This document shows, piece after piece, positions 30,110-40,241 of a DNA stretch of 64,000 bases. A program made the position numbers and the translations under genes. Position 1 is the first letter of the stretch, and the number at the start of each line of letters is the position of its first letter. Source of the DNA: Evansella sp. AB-P1 (GTDB lineage Bacteria; Bacillota; Bacilli; Bacillales; Salisediminibacteriaceae); assembly GCF_029688925.1 (NCBI RefSeq), contig NZ_JARUKY010000002.1, positions 238,275-302,274 on the forward strand. Direction: 5' to 3'. Below the pieces are notes generated by a model. That model ran no database searches. It had not been told where the DNA came from and saw only the letters and a list, made by a program, of their open reading frames with translations.

Positions 30110-30352
30110 TTGGTCATCCTTGCCAGTGAAAACTTCCACCATATGGGTTGAAGATACTCATCAAAGAGGTTCACCCGTTACAGGTGACAGCTTTCGCCAC
30201 AGGCATAAGTACGACATCTATTCTTTCTTCACAGTGTCTTCTTTACTGTGGACACGACCTAAACTTCCTAAAACTAACATATTAGCTATAGAGGATTTTA
30301 GGTTTGTGCTTTTCCAACTGGAGCCACCGCATTCCACTCCTGAACCAATACA
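30110..30352. repeat. Mosaic repeat module, 30.1-kb copy
   Basis: Diverged core (GCCAGTGAAAACTTCCACC, then TTGAAGATACTC), GTTCACCCGTTACAGGTGA, then CACAGGCATAAGTACGACATC and CAGTGTCTTCTTTACTG, shared with the copies at 10.2 and 58.7 kb. A CCTAAAA/TTTTAGG hairpin (30267-30302) sits at the variable-hairpin site. It ends with GGAGCCACCGCATTCCACTCC just before the next border. Confidence 0.78.
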
Positions 30353-30645
30353 TATTTTTAGGGTAGATCGCCAATGCAAGCAAAAATTTACACCATGTGG
30401 AGATGAAAATGCTCATAAAAGAAGTTTATCCGTTCTATACGTAATGTCTCCGGCCTGGCTCTGCAACGCCTCAGCCTCCACATTCACACTATACATTGCT
30501 AAAGTACATTAGCCTGTCTCTGACTCTACAGGTGTTGCTCTGTAGTTATTGGCATCGAGACAACTCGAAGTTTATTGGTGAAGCATATGCTCGTCGCTGG
30601 AGTCACCGCATTCACTCCTGAACTACTTAATTTTCAAGGTAGTCT
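30352..30645. repeat. Mosaic repeat module with TCGAG hairpin, 30.4-kb copy
   Basis: Starts with border TATTTTTAGGGTAGATC at 30353 and a core up to about 30410, and ends with a border variant AATTTTCAAGGTAGTC at 30629. The inner part 30453-30610 is related to 44135-44290: GCTAAAGTACATTAGCCTGTC, then a TCGAGACAACTCGA hairpin, then GGTGAAGCATATGCTC. It fills the space up to the yqfC promoter region. Confidence 0.8.
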
Positions 30646-30671
30646 TCTTATAAATTTTAACTACTTTTCAG

Positions 30672-30700
30672 TGATAGGTATAGAAGATCTGTCATACATA
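30672..30700 (+). promoter_or_regulatory. Possible SigE promoter of yqfC-yqfD
   Basis: TGATAGG then 14 bases then CATACATA, resembling the SigE pattern (ATA in the -35, CATACA in the -10). The genes are SigE-controlled in B. subtilis. The -35 match is weak. Confidence 0.4.
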
Positions 30701-30721
30701 TGAGTTGAAAGGGGGTTCGTC

Positions 30722-31000
30722 ATGAAACAGCTTAGAAAAAAAATGAAAAGATGGATTACTGATCAAATGGACTTACCACCAGATGTCATGATGGACTTAC
30801 CGAGAGTTACATTAATCGGTAATTTTCACATATACATTGAAAATCATAAAGGAGTTATCCGCTTTACTAGAAAAGAGCTACGTCTTCGATTAACGGAAGG
30901 TGAATTATTAATTGTTGGTGATGAGTTTGTTATTAAAAATATTTTACCAGAGGAAATGCTTCTTGAAGGAGTTATAGAAGACATTCGATTTATAAAATAA
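30722..31000 (+). CDS. yqfC: Sporulation protein YqfC
   Basis: 92 residues of the YqfC/YabP-like family: PRVTLIGNFHIYIENHKGVIRFTRKELRLRL is the core. It is expressed in the mother cell in B. subtilis; its molecular function is unknown. ATG follows GAAAGGGGG. It forms an operon with yqfD 24 bp downstream. Confidence 0.9.
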   Translation: MKQLRKKMKRWITDQMDLPPDVMMDLPRVTLIGNFHIYIENHKGVIRFTRKELRLRLTEGELLIVGDEFVIKNILPEEMLLEGVIEDIRFIK

Positions 31001-31024
31001 GAAGGTATAGGGTAGGGGATAAAA

Positions 31025-32212
31025 ATGAAAAACCAATGGTTGCATAAAGTGACAGGGTATGTACGTATTAAGATCTCAGGACCATACCCTGAGAGTTTTA
31101 TTAATCAATGTATTAATGAGGGGATGAACATATGGAATATTCATTATGCAGGAAAGAATGTTCTCATATGTTCAGTATTATTGGACGAGGTATCGTATTT
31201 GAGGAAGCTAGCGAGGAATTCTGATTGCAAGATTAGATTCATTGATAAAAAAGGATATCCATTTGTTTTACAAAAGTTTTGGAGAAGAAATGGAATAATA
31301 TTTGGTTGTGTAGCCTTTTTCCTATCATTATTTATTTTATCCAACATGGTCTGGAATGTGGATATTGAAGGTGCTTCTCCTACTGTGGAGAATAAACTTG
31401 AACAAGCTGTATCTGAAATTGGAATTAAAAGAGGTGCGTTTCAATTCTTTTTACCTCCCCCAGAGGAAATACAATCCATTGTAACAGATGTGATTACTGA
31501 TGCTACATGGATTGGTGTGACTAGAAAAGGTACAACCTATCATTTTCAAGTTGTAGAAAAAGACATTGCAGAAAGAGAGCCTGCTGAGGCACCAGGACAT
31601 ATTGTAGCTGCGCATAAAGCGGTTATACAGGATTTATTTGTTGAAGAAGGATTACCGATGGTGGAACTAAATCAAGTTGTAGAAAAAGGGGACTTGCTTG
31701 TATCGGGCTTAATTGGCATAGAAGGAAATGAACGACAAGTATCAGCTAAAGGAACAATTTTTGGAGAAATGTGGTATGAGGCTGAAATCAGTGTGCCACT
31801 AGAAAGAACACTTTATGCGGTAACTGGTCAAAGCTATAGGAGACATAACCTTCATATTGGAAATTGGAGTATACCAATTTGGGGATGGAATCCTCCAAAT
31901 TTTGAGCATACTAAAAGGGAAGTGTTTGAATCAAATTGGACAGTATTTGGGTATGAATTACCTTTTCATTACGGTTATTCCGATTACATGGAAGCAGAAG
32001 TAATAGAGATGGAATCAGCTGTAGATGAGGCAGTAATAGTAGCGAAGGAAGAAGGAAAAGAAAAGCTTAAAGAACAATTTACTAAAAATGCAGAAATCAC
32101 TGGAGAAAAAGTTTTGCACCCCAAGGTGGAGGATGGTAAAGTTATAGTAATCATTCACTTTCGTATAGTGGATGAAATTGGTATGAAACAACCCATTATT
32201 CAAGGAGACTGA
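31025..32212 (+). CDS. yqfD: Sporulation protein YqfD
   Basis: 395 residues (398 in B. subtilis) of the stage IV sporulation YqfD family. A cytoplasmic N-terminal domain of about 85 residues is followed by one membrane span (IIFGCVAFFLSLFILSNMVW) and a large extracytoplasmic part with FTKNAEITGEKVLHPKVEDGKVIVIIHFRIVDEIG-type ending. Required for normal sporulation in some species; mechanism unknown. It is followed after 5 bp by phoH. Confidence 0.9.
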   Translation: MKNQWLHKVTGYVRIKISGPYPESFINQCINEGMNIWNIHYAGKNVLICSVLLDEVSYLRKLARNSDCKIRFIDKKGYPFVLQKFWRRNGIIFGCVAFFLSLFILSNMVWNVDIEGASPTVENKLEQAVSEIGIKRGAFQFFLPPPEEIQSIVTDVITDATWIGVTRKGTTYHFQVVEKDIAEREPAEAPGHIVAAHKAVIQDLFVEEGLPMVELNQVVEKGDLLVSGLIGIEGNERQVSAKGTIFGEMWYEAEISVPLERTLYAVTGQSYRRHNLHIGNWSIPIWGWNPPNFEHTKREVFESNWTVFGYELPFHYGYSDYMEAEVIEMESAVDEAVIVAKEEGKEKLKEQFTKNAEITGEKVLHPKVEDGKVIVIIHFRIVDEIGMKQPIIQGD

Positions 32213-32217
32213 GACGA

Positions 32218-33201
32218 TTGACAGAATTGAAATATACAATGCAACTTCCAATTCAAAATGCTAATGAAGTACAAGCTCTTTTTGGACCGAATGATCGCCA
32301 TTTAAAGCGTTTAGAGGAAGCTTTTGACACGACGATTTTAACAAGAGGGGAAGAGGTTTCTCTCATTGGTTCAGAAGAAAAAGTAAAAAAAATTGAAGAG
32401 ATTTTAACAACACTCCTTCAGCTTATTCGTAAAGGAATTCCTGTTCAAGAACGGGATGTAGTGTATGCTACCCAACTTGCTGAAAGAAATATGTTAGATG
32501 AGCTTCCAGATTTATTTGAAGATAAAATTACTGTTACTGCAAAAGGAAAACCTATTTTAGCAAAAACATTAGGCCAAAGACACTATGTAAAAGCGATTCG
32601 AAACAGAGATATTGTTTTCGGTATAGGTCCTGCAGGAACTGGTAAAACATACTTAGCGGTTGTTATGGCTGTCCATGCACTTAAGGAAGGGTATGTAAAA
32701 CGAATTGTTTTAACACGTCCAGCTGTAGAAGCTGGAGAGAGTTTAGGGTTTTTACCTGGAGATTTAAAAGAGAAGGTAGATCCTTATTTAAGACCATTGT
32801 ATGATGCACTTCATGATGTTTTAGGTGTTGAACATACAGAACGCTTAATGGAGAGAGGAACCATTGAAGTAGCGCCCCTTGCATATATGAGAGGACGAAC
32901 GTTAGATGACTGTTTTGTTATTTTAGATGAAGCACAGAATACAACTCCTGAACAAATTAAAATGTTTTTAACAAGACTTGGTTTTGGGTCAAAAATGGTT
33001 GTAACTGGAGATCTTACACAAATTGATCTTCCAAGAGGAAAAGTATCAGGTCTCCATGTAGCTCAAAACATTTTGAAAAAAGTAGAAGGAATTGCATTCT
33101 TACATTTAGAGTCTTCTGATGTAGTAAGACATACGTTAGTAAAACGAATTATTGATGCATATGAAAAAGAATACCACGAGAATGATCAGAAATTAAAATA
33201 A
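32218..33201 (+). CDS. phoH: PhoH family ATPase (PhoH/YbeZ)
   Basis: 327 residues. The Walker A motif GPAGTGKTYLA is near residue 140, Walker B ends CFVILDEAQN and sensor I reads VTGDLTQIDLP. An N-terminal KH-like segment precedes them. Members bind RNA and cooperate with YbeY in rRNA maturation; ybeY is two genes downstream. Start is TTG behind AAGGAGACTG, overlapping the spacer right after yqfD. Confidence 0.94.
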   Translation: MTELKYTMQLPIQNANEVQALFGPNDRHLKRLEEAFDTTILTRGEEVSLIGSEEKVKKIEEILTTLLQLIRKGIPVQERDVVYATQLAERNMLDELPDLFEDKITVTAKGKPILAKTLGQRHYVKAIRNRDIVFGIGPAGTGKTYLAVVMAVHALKEGYVKRIVLTRPAVEAGESLGFLPGDLKEKVDPYLRPLYDALHDVLGVEHTERLMERGTIEVAPLAYMRGRTLDDCFVILDEAQNTTPEQIKMFLTRLGFGSKMVVTGDLTQIDLPRGKVSGLHVAQNILKKVEGIAFLHLESSDVVRHTLVKRIIDAYEKEYHENDQKLK

Positions 33202-33239
33202 AAAAAAGATTTCTGTAAGCTTGATGAGGTGGAAAACTA

Positions 33240-35501
33240 ATGGGGAAACGACCTTCAATTGAACATCAAAAATGGTGGCAAAATATTAAAGATCATCGGT
33301 ATATTCGTTTTATTTTGTTTGTTCTAATTGGTGTATTTACGTATGGGATTATGGTCAGTAATGTAATTCCAGAAACAGTTGAAATTGACACTGGTACTAT
33401 TTCAGAACAAGATATTCGATCTCCAATAACGATTGAGAATAAGGCGGAAACGGAAAGATTAAGGCAAAATGCTTATGAATCTATTGAACCAGTTTATTCA
33501 AAAAATAGTCGCTATGCTCAAAATCAAATTGAACGAATTAATGATATTTTTAATACGATAAAACAAGTTCAACGTGAAGCGTTAGATAGGGAAGTTGAAA
33601 TTGAAATAATTGAACGTCAATTAGAGGAATCTGAGCTAAACGAGGAAGAAAACAACAATGAAAATAATAATGAAGAAAATACTGTTTTAAATTTAGAAAT
33701 TCCGGAAGAAATAACTATTGAAGAACAGCTCGAGAGAGTTCGAGATATAATAACTCCACAAACCATTGAACAAATTTCTGATGAAACCATTATCACTTTA
33801 TTGGAATCATCAAGGGATAATATAGAAATAGCACAGGAAACTACAACGAATGCAGTACACGATGTCATGAGTGAAGAAATTCAAATGGATGACGTTGAGG
33901 AAGCTAGAAATGAAGCAGAACGAAAAGTATTAATTACGACATTTGATTCTAGTTTAAATCGTTCTATGATTGAAATTGCGCGCTTTGGTATAACCGCAAA
34001 TTATTTACTAGATGATGAAGCAACTGAAGAAGCACGACATGATGCAGTAGAGAGTATCGATCCGGTTATGGTTAGAGAAGGACAATTACTAGTAGAAGAA
34101 GGACAATTGATCACTTCAGAAATTTCTAATCAATTAGCTTTAGTGGGATTGTTGGATGATCATTCTAATTTATATCCGTATATTGGCTTAGCTTTATTAG
34201 TTATTTTATTAATTGGTATGCTTGCTTATTATTTAAGTGATGCCAAAACATCAATTCAAACGAATAATTCTCATTTACTAATGTATGCCATTATTTATAT
34301 TTTAACTCTTACTATTATGAAGATTATAAGTTACGGTGAAATAATCGATGTTGTTGGACTAACCTATATTGTACCTGTAGCTACAGGAACAATGCTTATT
34401 ACAATGCTTTTAAATTCCCGAGTGGCACTTTTTACATCTATGATCTTTGCTATTATTGCTAGTGTAATTTTTAATGCTCAAACAACTGGGATACTAGACT
34501 ATTCGCACGGAATTTATGTCTTTTTTAGTTCAATTGCTGGTGCATTCTTTTTAAGTAAATCTCACCGAGTTATTCGAATTCTTCAAGCAGGTATTTTTGT
34601 AGGTGCATTAAATGTACTTGTAATTGTTTCATTAATATTACTGAAAAATGTTCAATATGGTTGGGTGGAAATAAGCTTTAATGTTGGCTTTGCTGCTTTA
34701 TCTGGCTTTATAGCAGCTGTTTTAACCTTGGGTCTGTTACCGTTCTTTGAAGCTGGTTTTGGTGTTCTTTCACCAACAAAGCTAATTGAATTGTCCAATC
34801 CAAATCATCCTTTATTAAGAAAAATATTATTAGAAGCTCCCGGTACGTATCATCATAGTGTTATTGTAGCAAACTTAGCAGAGGGAGCATGCGAGGCAGT
34901 AGGTGCTAATGGACTGTTGGCCCGTGTAGGTTCCTATTATCATGATTTAGGAAAAACGAAACGTCCACATTTTTTTATTGAAAATCAAATGAAAATAGAT
35001 AATCCACATGATAAAATATCGCCACAGTTGAGTAAAACGATTATAATTGCGCATCCTTATGATGGAGCAGATATGTTAAAAGAGTATAAAATGCCTAAGG
35101 AAATTATTGGAATAGCAGAACAGCATCATGGTACAAGTCTTCTTAAATATTTTTATCACAAAGCTAAAAACGAATCGGATAAAGAAGTAACAGAGGAAGA
35201 GTTCCGTTATCCAGGACCGAAAGCACAAACTCGTGAATCTGCTATCGTTGGTATTGCTGATTGTGTAGAAGCAGCAGTTCGTTCAATGAACAAGCCTACG
35301 CCAGCTAAAATAGAAACCCTTGTTAAGAAAATCATCAATGAACGATTAGAAGATGGTCAATTTGATGAGTGTGATTTAACACTGAAAGAGCTAAATAATA
35401 TTGCTAAATCAATCTGTGAGACATTACAAGGGACATTTCATACTAGAATAGAGTATCCTGAAGAAATTTCTGAAGAAGATGGTGAAAAGAAGGATGAATA
35501 A
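33240..35501 (+). CDS. pgpH: Cyclic-di-AMP phosphodiesterase PgpH (YqfF)
   Basis: 753 residues; B. subtilis YqfF has 711. The order is an N-terminal membrane anchor, an extracellular 7TMR-HDED sensor domain, seven membrane spans (about residues 310-510), and a cytoplasmic HD domain with HHSVIVANLAEGA, YYHDLGKTKRP and EQHHGT, which hydrolyses c-di-AMP. The extra length is partly an Asn/Glu low-complexity insert near residues 135-150. It ends 8 bases inside ybeY. Confidence 0.94.
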   Translation: MGKRPSIEHQKWWQNIKDHRYIRFILFVLIGVFTYGIMVSNVIPETVEIDTGTISEQDIRSPITIENKAETERLRQNAYESIEPVYSKNSRYAQNQIERINDIFNTIKQVQREALDREVEIEIIERQLEESELNEEENNNENNNEENTVLNLEIPEEITIEEQLERVRDIITPQTIEQISDETIITLLESSRDNIEIAQETTTNAVHDVMSEEIQMDDVEEARNEAERKVLITTFDSSLNRSMIEIARFGITANYLLDDEATEEARHDAVESIDPVMVREGQLLVEEGQLITSEISNQLALVGLLDDHSNLYPYIGLALLVILLIGMLAYYLSDAKTSIQTNNSHLLMYAIIYILTLTIMKIISYGEIIDVVGLTYIVPVATGTMLITMLLNSRVALFTSMIFAIIASVIFNAQTTGILDYSHGIYVFFSSIAGAFFLSKSHRVIRILQAGIFVGALNVLVIVSLILLKNVQYGWVEISFNVGFAALSGFIAAVLTLGLLPFFEAGFGVLSPTKLIELSNPNHPLLRKILLEAPGTYHHSVIVANLAEGACEAVGANGLLARVGSYYHDLGKTKRPHFFIENQMKIDNPHDKISPQLSKTIIIAHPYDGADMLKEYKMPKEIIGIAEQHHGTSLLKYFYHKAKNESDKEVTEEEFRYPGPKAQTRESAIVGIADCVEAAVRSMNKPTPAKIETLVKKIINERLEDGQFDECDLTLKELNNIAKSICETLQGTFHTRIEYPEEISEEDGEKKDE

Positions 35502-35947
35502 TAATCAAATAGGGTTAATTGATGAAACGAATGAATTATCTGAAGAGATGATGAACCTTGTAGGTAATGTCGTGAGTACTGCAATAACGGTAGAAGGAAT
35601 TAACAGAAATGTAGAAGTATCTATTACATTTGTTGATGATGAAAGAATACAAGAGTTGAATAAAGAATATAGGATGAAAGATCAACCTACTGATGTTTTG
35701 TCTTTTGCACTTAACGAAGGGGATGAAGATGAACCTTTTGTTACGGAGGGTATTCCTGAACTATTAGGCGACGTTATTATTTCGGTTCCACGAGCAGTCG
35801 ACCAAGCAAAGGAATATGGACACGATTTGAAACGAGAACTTTGTTTTCTAGCTGTACATGGTTTCTTGCACTTGATTGGTTATGACCATGATACAGAGGA
35901 CCGAGAGAAAAAAATGTTTAATAAACAAGAGGAAATTCTTCAAAAGC

Positions 35948-35964
<17 letters not shown>
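35494..35964 (+). CDS. ybeY: YbeY, rRNA maturation endoribonuclease
   Basis: 156 residues. The metal site HGFLHLIGYDHDTEDREKKMF contains the HxxxHxxxxxH zinc motif, and DQPTDVLSFAL is the second family block. It is needed for 16S rRNA 3'-end processing and ribosome quality control. ATG at 35494 overlaps the pgpH stop and gives the family-length N-terminus; ATG 35479 or GTG 35482 are alternatives. Translational coupling to pgpH and dgkA is likely. Confidence 0.94.
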
Positions 35965-36758
<794 letters not shown>

Positions 36759-36765
36759 GTTTAGC

Positions 36766-37659
36766 ATGAAAAAATCAGGATTTGTAGCTTTGATTGGACG
36801 ACCAAATGTAGGTAAATCAACTCTTTTAAATGAAATGCTAGGTCAAAAAATTGCCATAATGAGTGATAAGCCTCAGACAACACGAAATCGTATTCAAGGT
36901 GTGTATACGGAAGATAGGGGACAAATAGTTTTTATAGATACTCCTGGAATACATAAGCCAAAGCACCGACTTGGCGATTTTATGACCAAAATCGCACAAA
37001 CGACTTTACGTGAAGTAGACGTCGTTCTTTTTCTCGTTGATGCGAAAGAAGGAAGAGGAAGAGGCGATGAATTTATTATGGACAAGCTTAAAAACCTAGA
37101 AACACCAGTCTTTTTAGTAGTGAATAAAATTGATGAAGTCCATCCAGATGATCTATTTCTTATAATAGATGATTATCGTAGTCGTTTTGACTTTACAGAG
37201 ATAATCCCTATTTCCGCATTAAAGGGGAATAATATTTCTACCCTACTTGATCAAGTGTATCGATACTTAGAGGAAGGACCTCAATATTATCCTGCAGATC
37301 AAGTAACGGATCACCCTGAAAGATTTTTAATGTCAGAAATGATTCGAGAAAAAGCTTTACATTTGACTCATGAGGAAGTTCCTCATTCTATTGCGGTTGA
37401 TATAGAGCAAATAGAGAGACGAAATGAAAATACAATCTATGTAGGTGCAGTAATTATTGTAGAACGAAGCTCACAAAAAGGAATTATAATCGGTAAGCAA
37501 GGCAAAATGTTAAAGGAGATCGGTCAAAAGGCTAGGGAAGATATTGAAAAAATGTTAGGATCAAAGGTTTTTCTAGAATTATGGGTGAAGGTAGAAAAAG
37601 ATTGGCGTAATAAGGATAGATATTTAAAGGATTTTGGTTATCGACAGGATGAATATTAA
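36766..37659 (+). CDS. era: GTPase Era
   Basis: 297 residues. G1 is [11 protein letters not shown]3 is DTPGIH, G4 is NKID, and the C-terminal KH domain contains [21 protein letters not shown]. Era binds the 3' end of 16S rRNA in 30S assembly. It is the last gene of a compact run that starts at yqfC. Confidence 0.97.
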   Translation: MKKSGFVALIGRPNVGKSTLLNEMLGQKIAIMSDKPQTTRNRIQGVYTEDRGQIVFIDTPGIHKPKHRLGDFMTKIAQTTLREVDVVLFLVDAKEGRGRGDEFIMDKLKNLETPVFLVVNKIDEVHPDDLFLIIDDYRSRFDFTEIIPISALKGNNISTLLDQVYRYLEEGPQYYPADQVTDHPERFLMSEMIREKALHLTHEEVPHSIAVDIEQIERRNENTIYVGAVIIVERSSQKGIIIGKQGKMLKEIGQKAREDIEKMLGSKVFLELWVKVEKDWRNKDRYLKDFGYRQDEY

Positions 37660-38024
37660 AATTAGGGCAGTATAGAATTTTTAAAAAATAAGTCATGCAC
37701 TGTAGAAACAATGGAAATAGAGGTGTTTTTATCATAGTTTGTACCTTATGGAATGTTTTAAAAATTATGATAAGTACAAGGAGGCCCATTGTTTTTTTGT
37801 AAAAAAAAGTCTATTATATCCTTAAGAAGGAATTTAATTATCTTGGTAATATAAACAATGATTTTTTAGCAAAAGTAAGATCAATCAATCGTTGTCACTT
37901 TATTTATACCAATATTATCTAGCCGAATTAATTGTCAAAAATTATATAACATGTTTAAGGCATTTGAGGTCAAGCTATTATTACATGAGGTAAATAAAGT
38001 CATGCTTGAAAGGTGGATATACTC
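37660..38024. other. Intergenic region between era and yqzL
   Basis: 365 bp, very AT-rich. I see no gene longer than about 20 codons with a credible start, no clear terminator and no copies of the window's repeats. Confidence 0.5.
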
Positions 38025-38171
38025 ATGATCGACTTAACGTGGAAAGTCTTCTCGATGACAGGCAATATTGACTCCTATTTGTTGTTTAAGGAATGTGAAC
38101 GTGATGGAGCCTTTGTGAGAGAGAAAGAACGGGAATTTGAGTCAGAAGAGTTAGAACCTCCTATGCATTAA
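38025..38171 (+). CDS. yqzL: YqzL family small protein
   Basis: A 48-residue protein beginning MIDLTWKVFSMTGNIDSYLLFKE, then a charged tail. It matches the YqzL family, which sits between era and recO in Bacillus. The AAAGGTGG ribosome-binding site lies 8 bases before the ATG. Function unknown. Its size makes it easy for gene finders to miss. Confidence 0.88.
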   Translation: MIDLTWKVFSMTGNIDSYLLFKECERDGAFVREKEREFESEELEPPMH

Positions 38172-38212
38172 TCGACCTCTTACTGCCGCCATACTAATTG
38201 GTGGTGAAATTG

Positions 38213-38956
38213 ATGCTACACAAAGTTGAAGGATTGGTCATTCGAACGAATGATTACGGTGAAACAAATAAGATTGTAACTATTTTTACAAGGGAAAGTG
38301 GAAAAGTTGCGTTAATGGCACGTGGAGCAAAACGGCCTAAAAGTCGATTTGCGTCCAGTGCCCAAATTTTTATTTACAGTATTTTTGTATACCAACGATC
38401 TTCAGGAATTGGTACATTAAATCAAGCAGACCTTATTGATTCCTTTAAAAATATTCGAAGTGACCTTAAGCTAACTGCTCATGGAGCATATATTGTGGAA
38501 TTATTGGATCGTCTTACTGAAGATAATGAACGTAATCCTTATTTATTCGAATTAGTTTATCAAACTCTAGTATTCCTTAATGAAGGAATAGACCCAGATA
38601 TTTTGACTCGTATATTTGAAACTAAAATGCTTGAAGTAGCGGGTGTATCACTTCAGTTGCGACACTGTATGTTATGCGGAAATCCTGAGTACCCTTTCGT
38701 ATTTTCAATGCGGCATTCGGGTCTTTTGTGTAATCAATGTAAATATGAGGATTCAAACCATATCAATATACAAGACAGTGTTATAAAATTATTACGTTTA
38801 TTTCAACAAATTGATATAAATCGAATTGGAAACATTAACGTAAAAGATGATACGAAGCGGCAATTAAAAGACATACTACATCATTACTATGATGAATTTG
38901 TTGGCGTTCGTTTAAAGTCAAAACGATTTCTTGATCAAATTGATCATTTATATTAA
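38213..38956 (+). CDS. recO: DNA repair protein RecO
   Basis: 247 residues. It has an N-terminal OB fold (KVEGLVIRTNDYGETNKIVTIFT), a helical domain and a zinc finger (CMLCG and CNQC pairs). It helps RecR load RecA onto SSB-coated single strands. The ATG at 38213 after GGTGGTGAAA gives the family start; an in-frame GTG/TTG five codons upstream is less likely. Confidence 0.95.
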   Translation: MLHKVEGLVIRTNDYGETNKIVTIFTRESGKVALMARGAKRPKSRFASSAQIFIYSIFVYQRSSGIGTLNQADLIDSFKNIRSDLKLTAHGAYIVELLDRLTEDNERNPYLFELVYQTLVFLNEGIDPDILTRIFETKMLEVAGVSLQLRHCMLCGNPEYPFVFSMRHSGLLCNQCKYEDSNHINIQDSVIKLLRLFQQIDINRIGNINVKDDTKRQLKDILHHYYDEFVGVRLKSKRFLDQIDHLY

Positions 38957-38962
38957 ATGAAG

Positions 38963-38991
38963 TTGACATGATGTTTTTTTTTGAGTAAGAT
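38963..38991 (+). promoter_or_regulatory. SigA promoter of glyQS
   Basis: TTGACA, 17 bases, TAAGAT. Transcription would start near 38998, directly ahead of the T-box leader. Confidence 0.82.
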
Positions 38992-38997
38992 TTGAAT

Positions 38998-39236
38998 TAA
39001 TTAAACATGATGCATTGATGGAAAGTAGTACTTAATCTCTCTGTATAAGTAGATAAACACAGCGAACCTAGGACAGTGGAAGCTAGGGATACAGATATTA
39101 AGGAAGGCGTTCTGGAGCATATTTTTTAAAGTGGCTTATATTTAATGTTATTACTAGATATAAGCAAATAGGGTGGAACCGCGGGTAATCTCGTCCCTAT
39201 GTCAAATTTCTGACATAGTGTGATGAGATTTTTTTA
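38998..39236 (+). promoter_or_regulatory. Glycine T-box riboswitch of glyQS
   Basis: The T-box sequence AGGGTGGAACCGCGGG is at 39170-39185. Stem I has an apical CCTAG/CTAGG hairpin (about 39068-39087), and the specifier loop offers GGC at 39106-39108, a glycine codon. The terminator stem runs from 39187 (AATCTCGTCCCTATGTCA) to 39230 and ends in T7. Uncharged tRNA-Gly would pair with the specifier and T-box bulge and prevent termination. Confidence 0.93.
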
Positions 39237-39347
39237 TTTGTTTTTTATATCCAAAGAAGGGGAGTTGTATAAAAAATTCAAAAGTTAGTTTCTACAAACT
39301 ATGTGAATATTGCATGAGAAAGTACCAAATTTAATGGAGGGATAAAA

Positions 39348-40241
39348 ATGAATCTGCAAGATATGATTTTGACGTTACAACGATTTTGGGCAAAACAAAA
39401 TTGTTTAGTTTTACAAGCCTATGATGTAGAAAAAGGTGCTGGGACTATGAATCCCATGACTTTCTTAAGAAGTATAGGACCAGAGCCGTGGAATGTGGCA
39501 TATGTGGAGCCTTCACGCAGACCAGCAGATGGTAGGTATGGTGAAAATCCAAATCGTCTATATCAACACCATCAGTTCCAAGTAATCATGAAGCCTTCCC
39601 CAGACAACATCCAGGAGTTATATTTAGAAAGCTTGAAAGAATTAGGGATAAACCCACAAGAACATGATATTCGTTTTGTAGAAGATAATTGGGAAGCTCC
39701 TACGTTAGCTGCATGGGGCTTAGGTTGGGAAGTATGGCTGGATGGTATGGAGATAACTCAGTTTACATATTTTCAACAGGTTGGTGGCTTAGATGCTAAT
39801 CCTGTAGCCGTTGAAATAACTTACGGGTTAGAAAGACTCGCTTCTTATATTCAGGATAAGGAAAATGTATTTGATTTAGAATGGGTAAACGGGTTTACAT
39901 ACGGAGATGTATTTCTACAAAATGAATATGAACAATCAAAGTATTCATTTGAAGTAGCAGATAGCAACATGCTCTTTAATTTATTCTCAACGTATGAACA
40001 AGAAGCTATTAGAACATTAGAAGAAGGATTAGTTATCCCTGCCTATGACTACGTATTAAAATGTTCTCATACTTTTAACCTTTTGGATGCTCAAGGAGCA
40101 ATTTCAGTAACAGAACGTACTGGCTATATTGGTCGTGTTCGAAACCTAGCACGACAATGCGCAAAGCAGTATTTTGAAATTAGAGAAGGGTTAGGATTCC
40201 CTATGCTAAAGAAGATGGAAGGAGATGGAGAAAATGAGTAA
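39348..40241 (+). CDS. glyQ: Glycyl-tRNA synthetase alpha subunit
   Basis: 297 residues of the bacterial alpha2-beta2 glycyl-tRNA synthetase. The alpha chain activates glycine; [19 protein letters not shown] and [11 protein letters not shown] are signatures. ATG follows GGAGGGATAAAA. Expression is controlled by the T-box upstream. Its stop overlaps the glyS start by 8 bases. Confidence 0.97.
   Translation: MNLQDMILTLQRFWAKQNCLVLQAYDVEKGAGTMNPMTFLRSIGPEPWNVAYVEPSRRPADGRYGENPNRLYQHHQFQVIMKPSPDNIQELYLESLKELGINPQEHDIRFVEDNWEAPTLAAWGLGWEVWLDGMEITQFTYFQQVGGLDANPVAVEITYGLERLASYIQDKENVFDLEWVNGFTYGDVFLQNEYEQSKYSFEVADSNMLFNLFSTYEQEAIRTLEEGLVIPAYDYVLKCSHTFNLLDAQGAISVTERTGYIGRVRNLARQCAKQYFEIREGLGFPMLKKMEGDGENE

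Noticed and set aside
29525..30174. Overlapping minus-strand open frames with repeated QAYWPPS-like peptides, as if a repeat protein
   Set aside because: All three frames are open because of the 51-bp unit, no ribosome-binding site precedes them, and the repeat changes preserve base pairing rather than codons.
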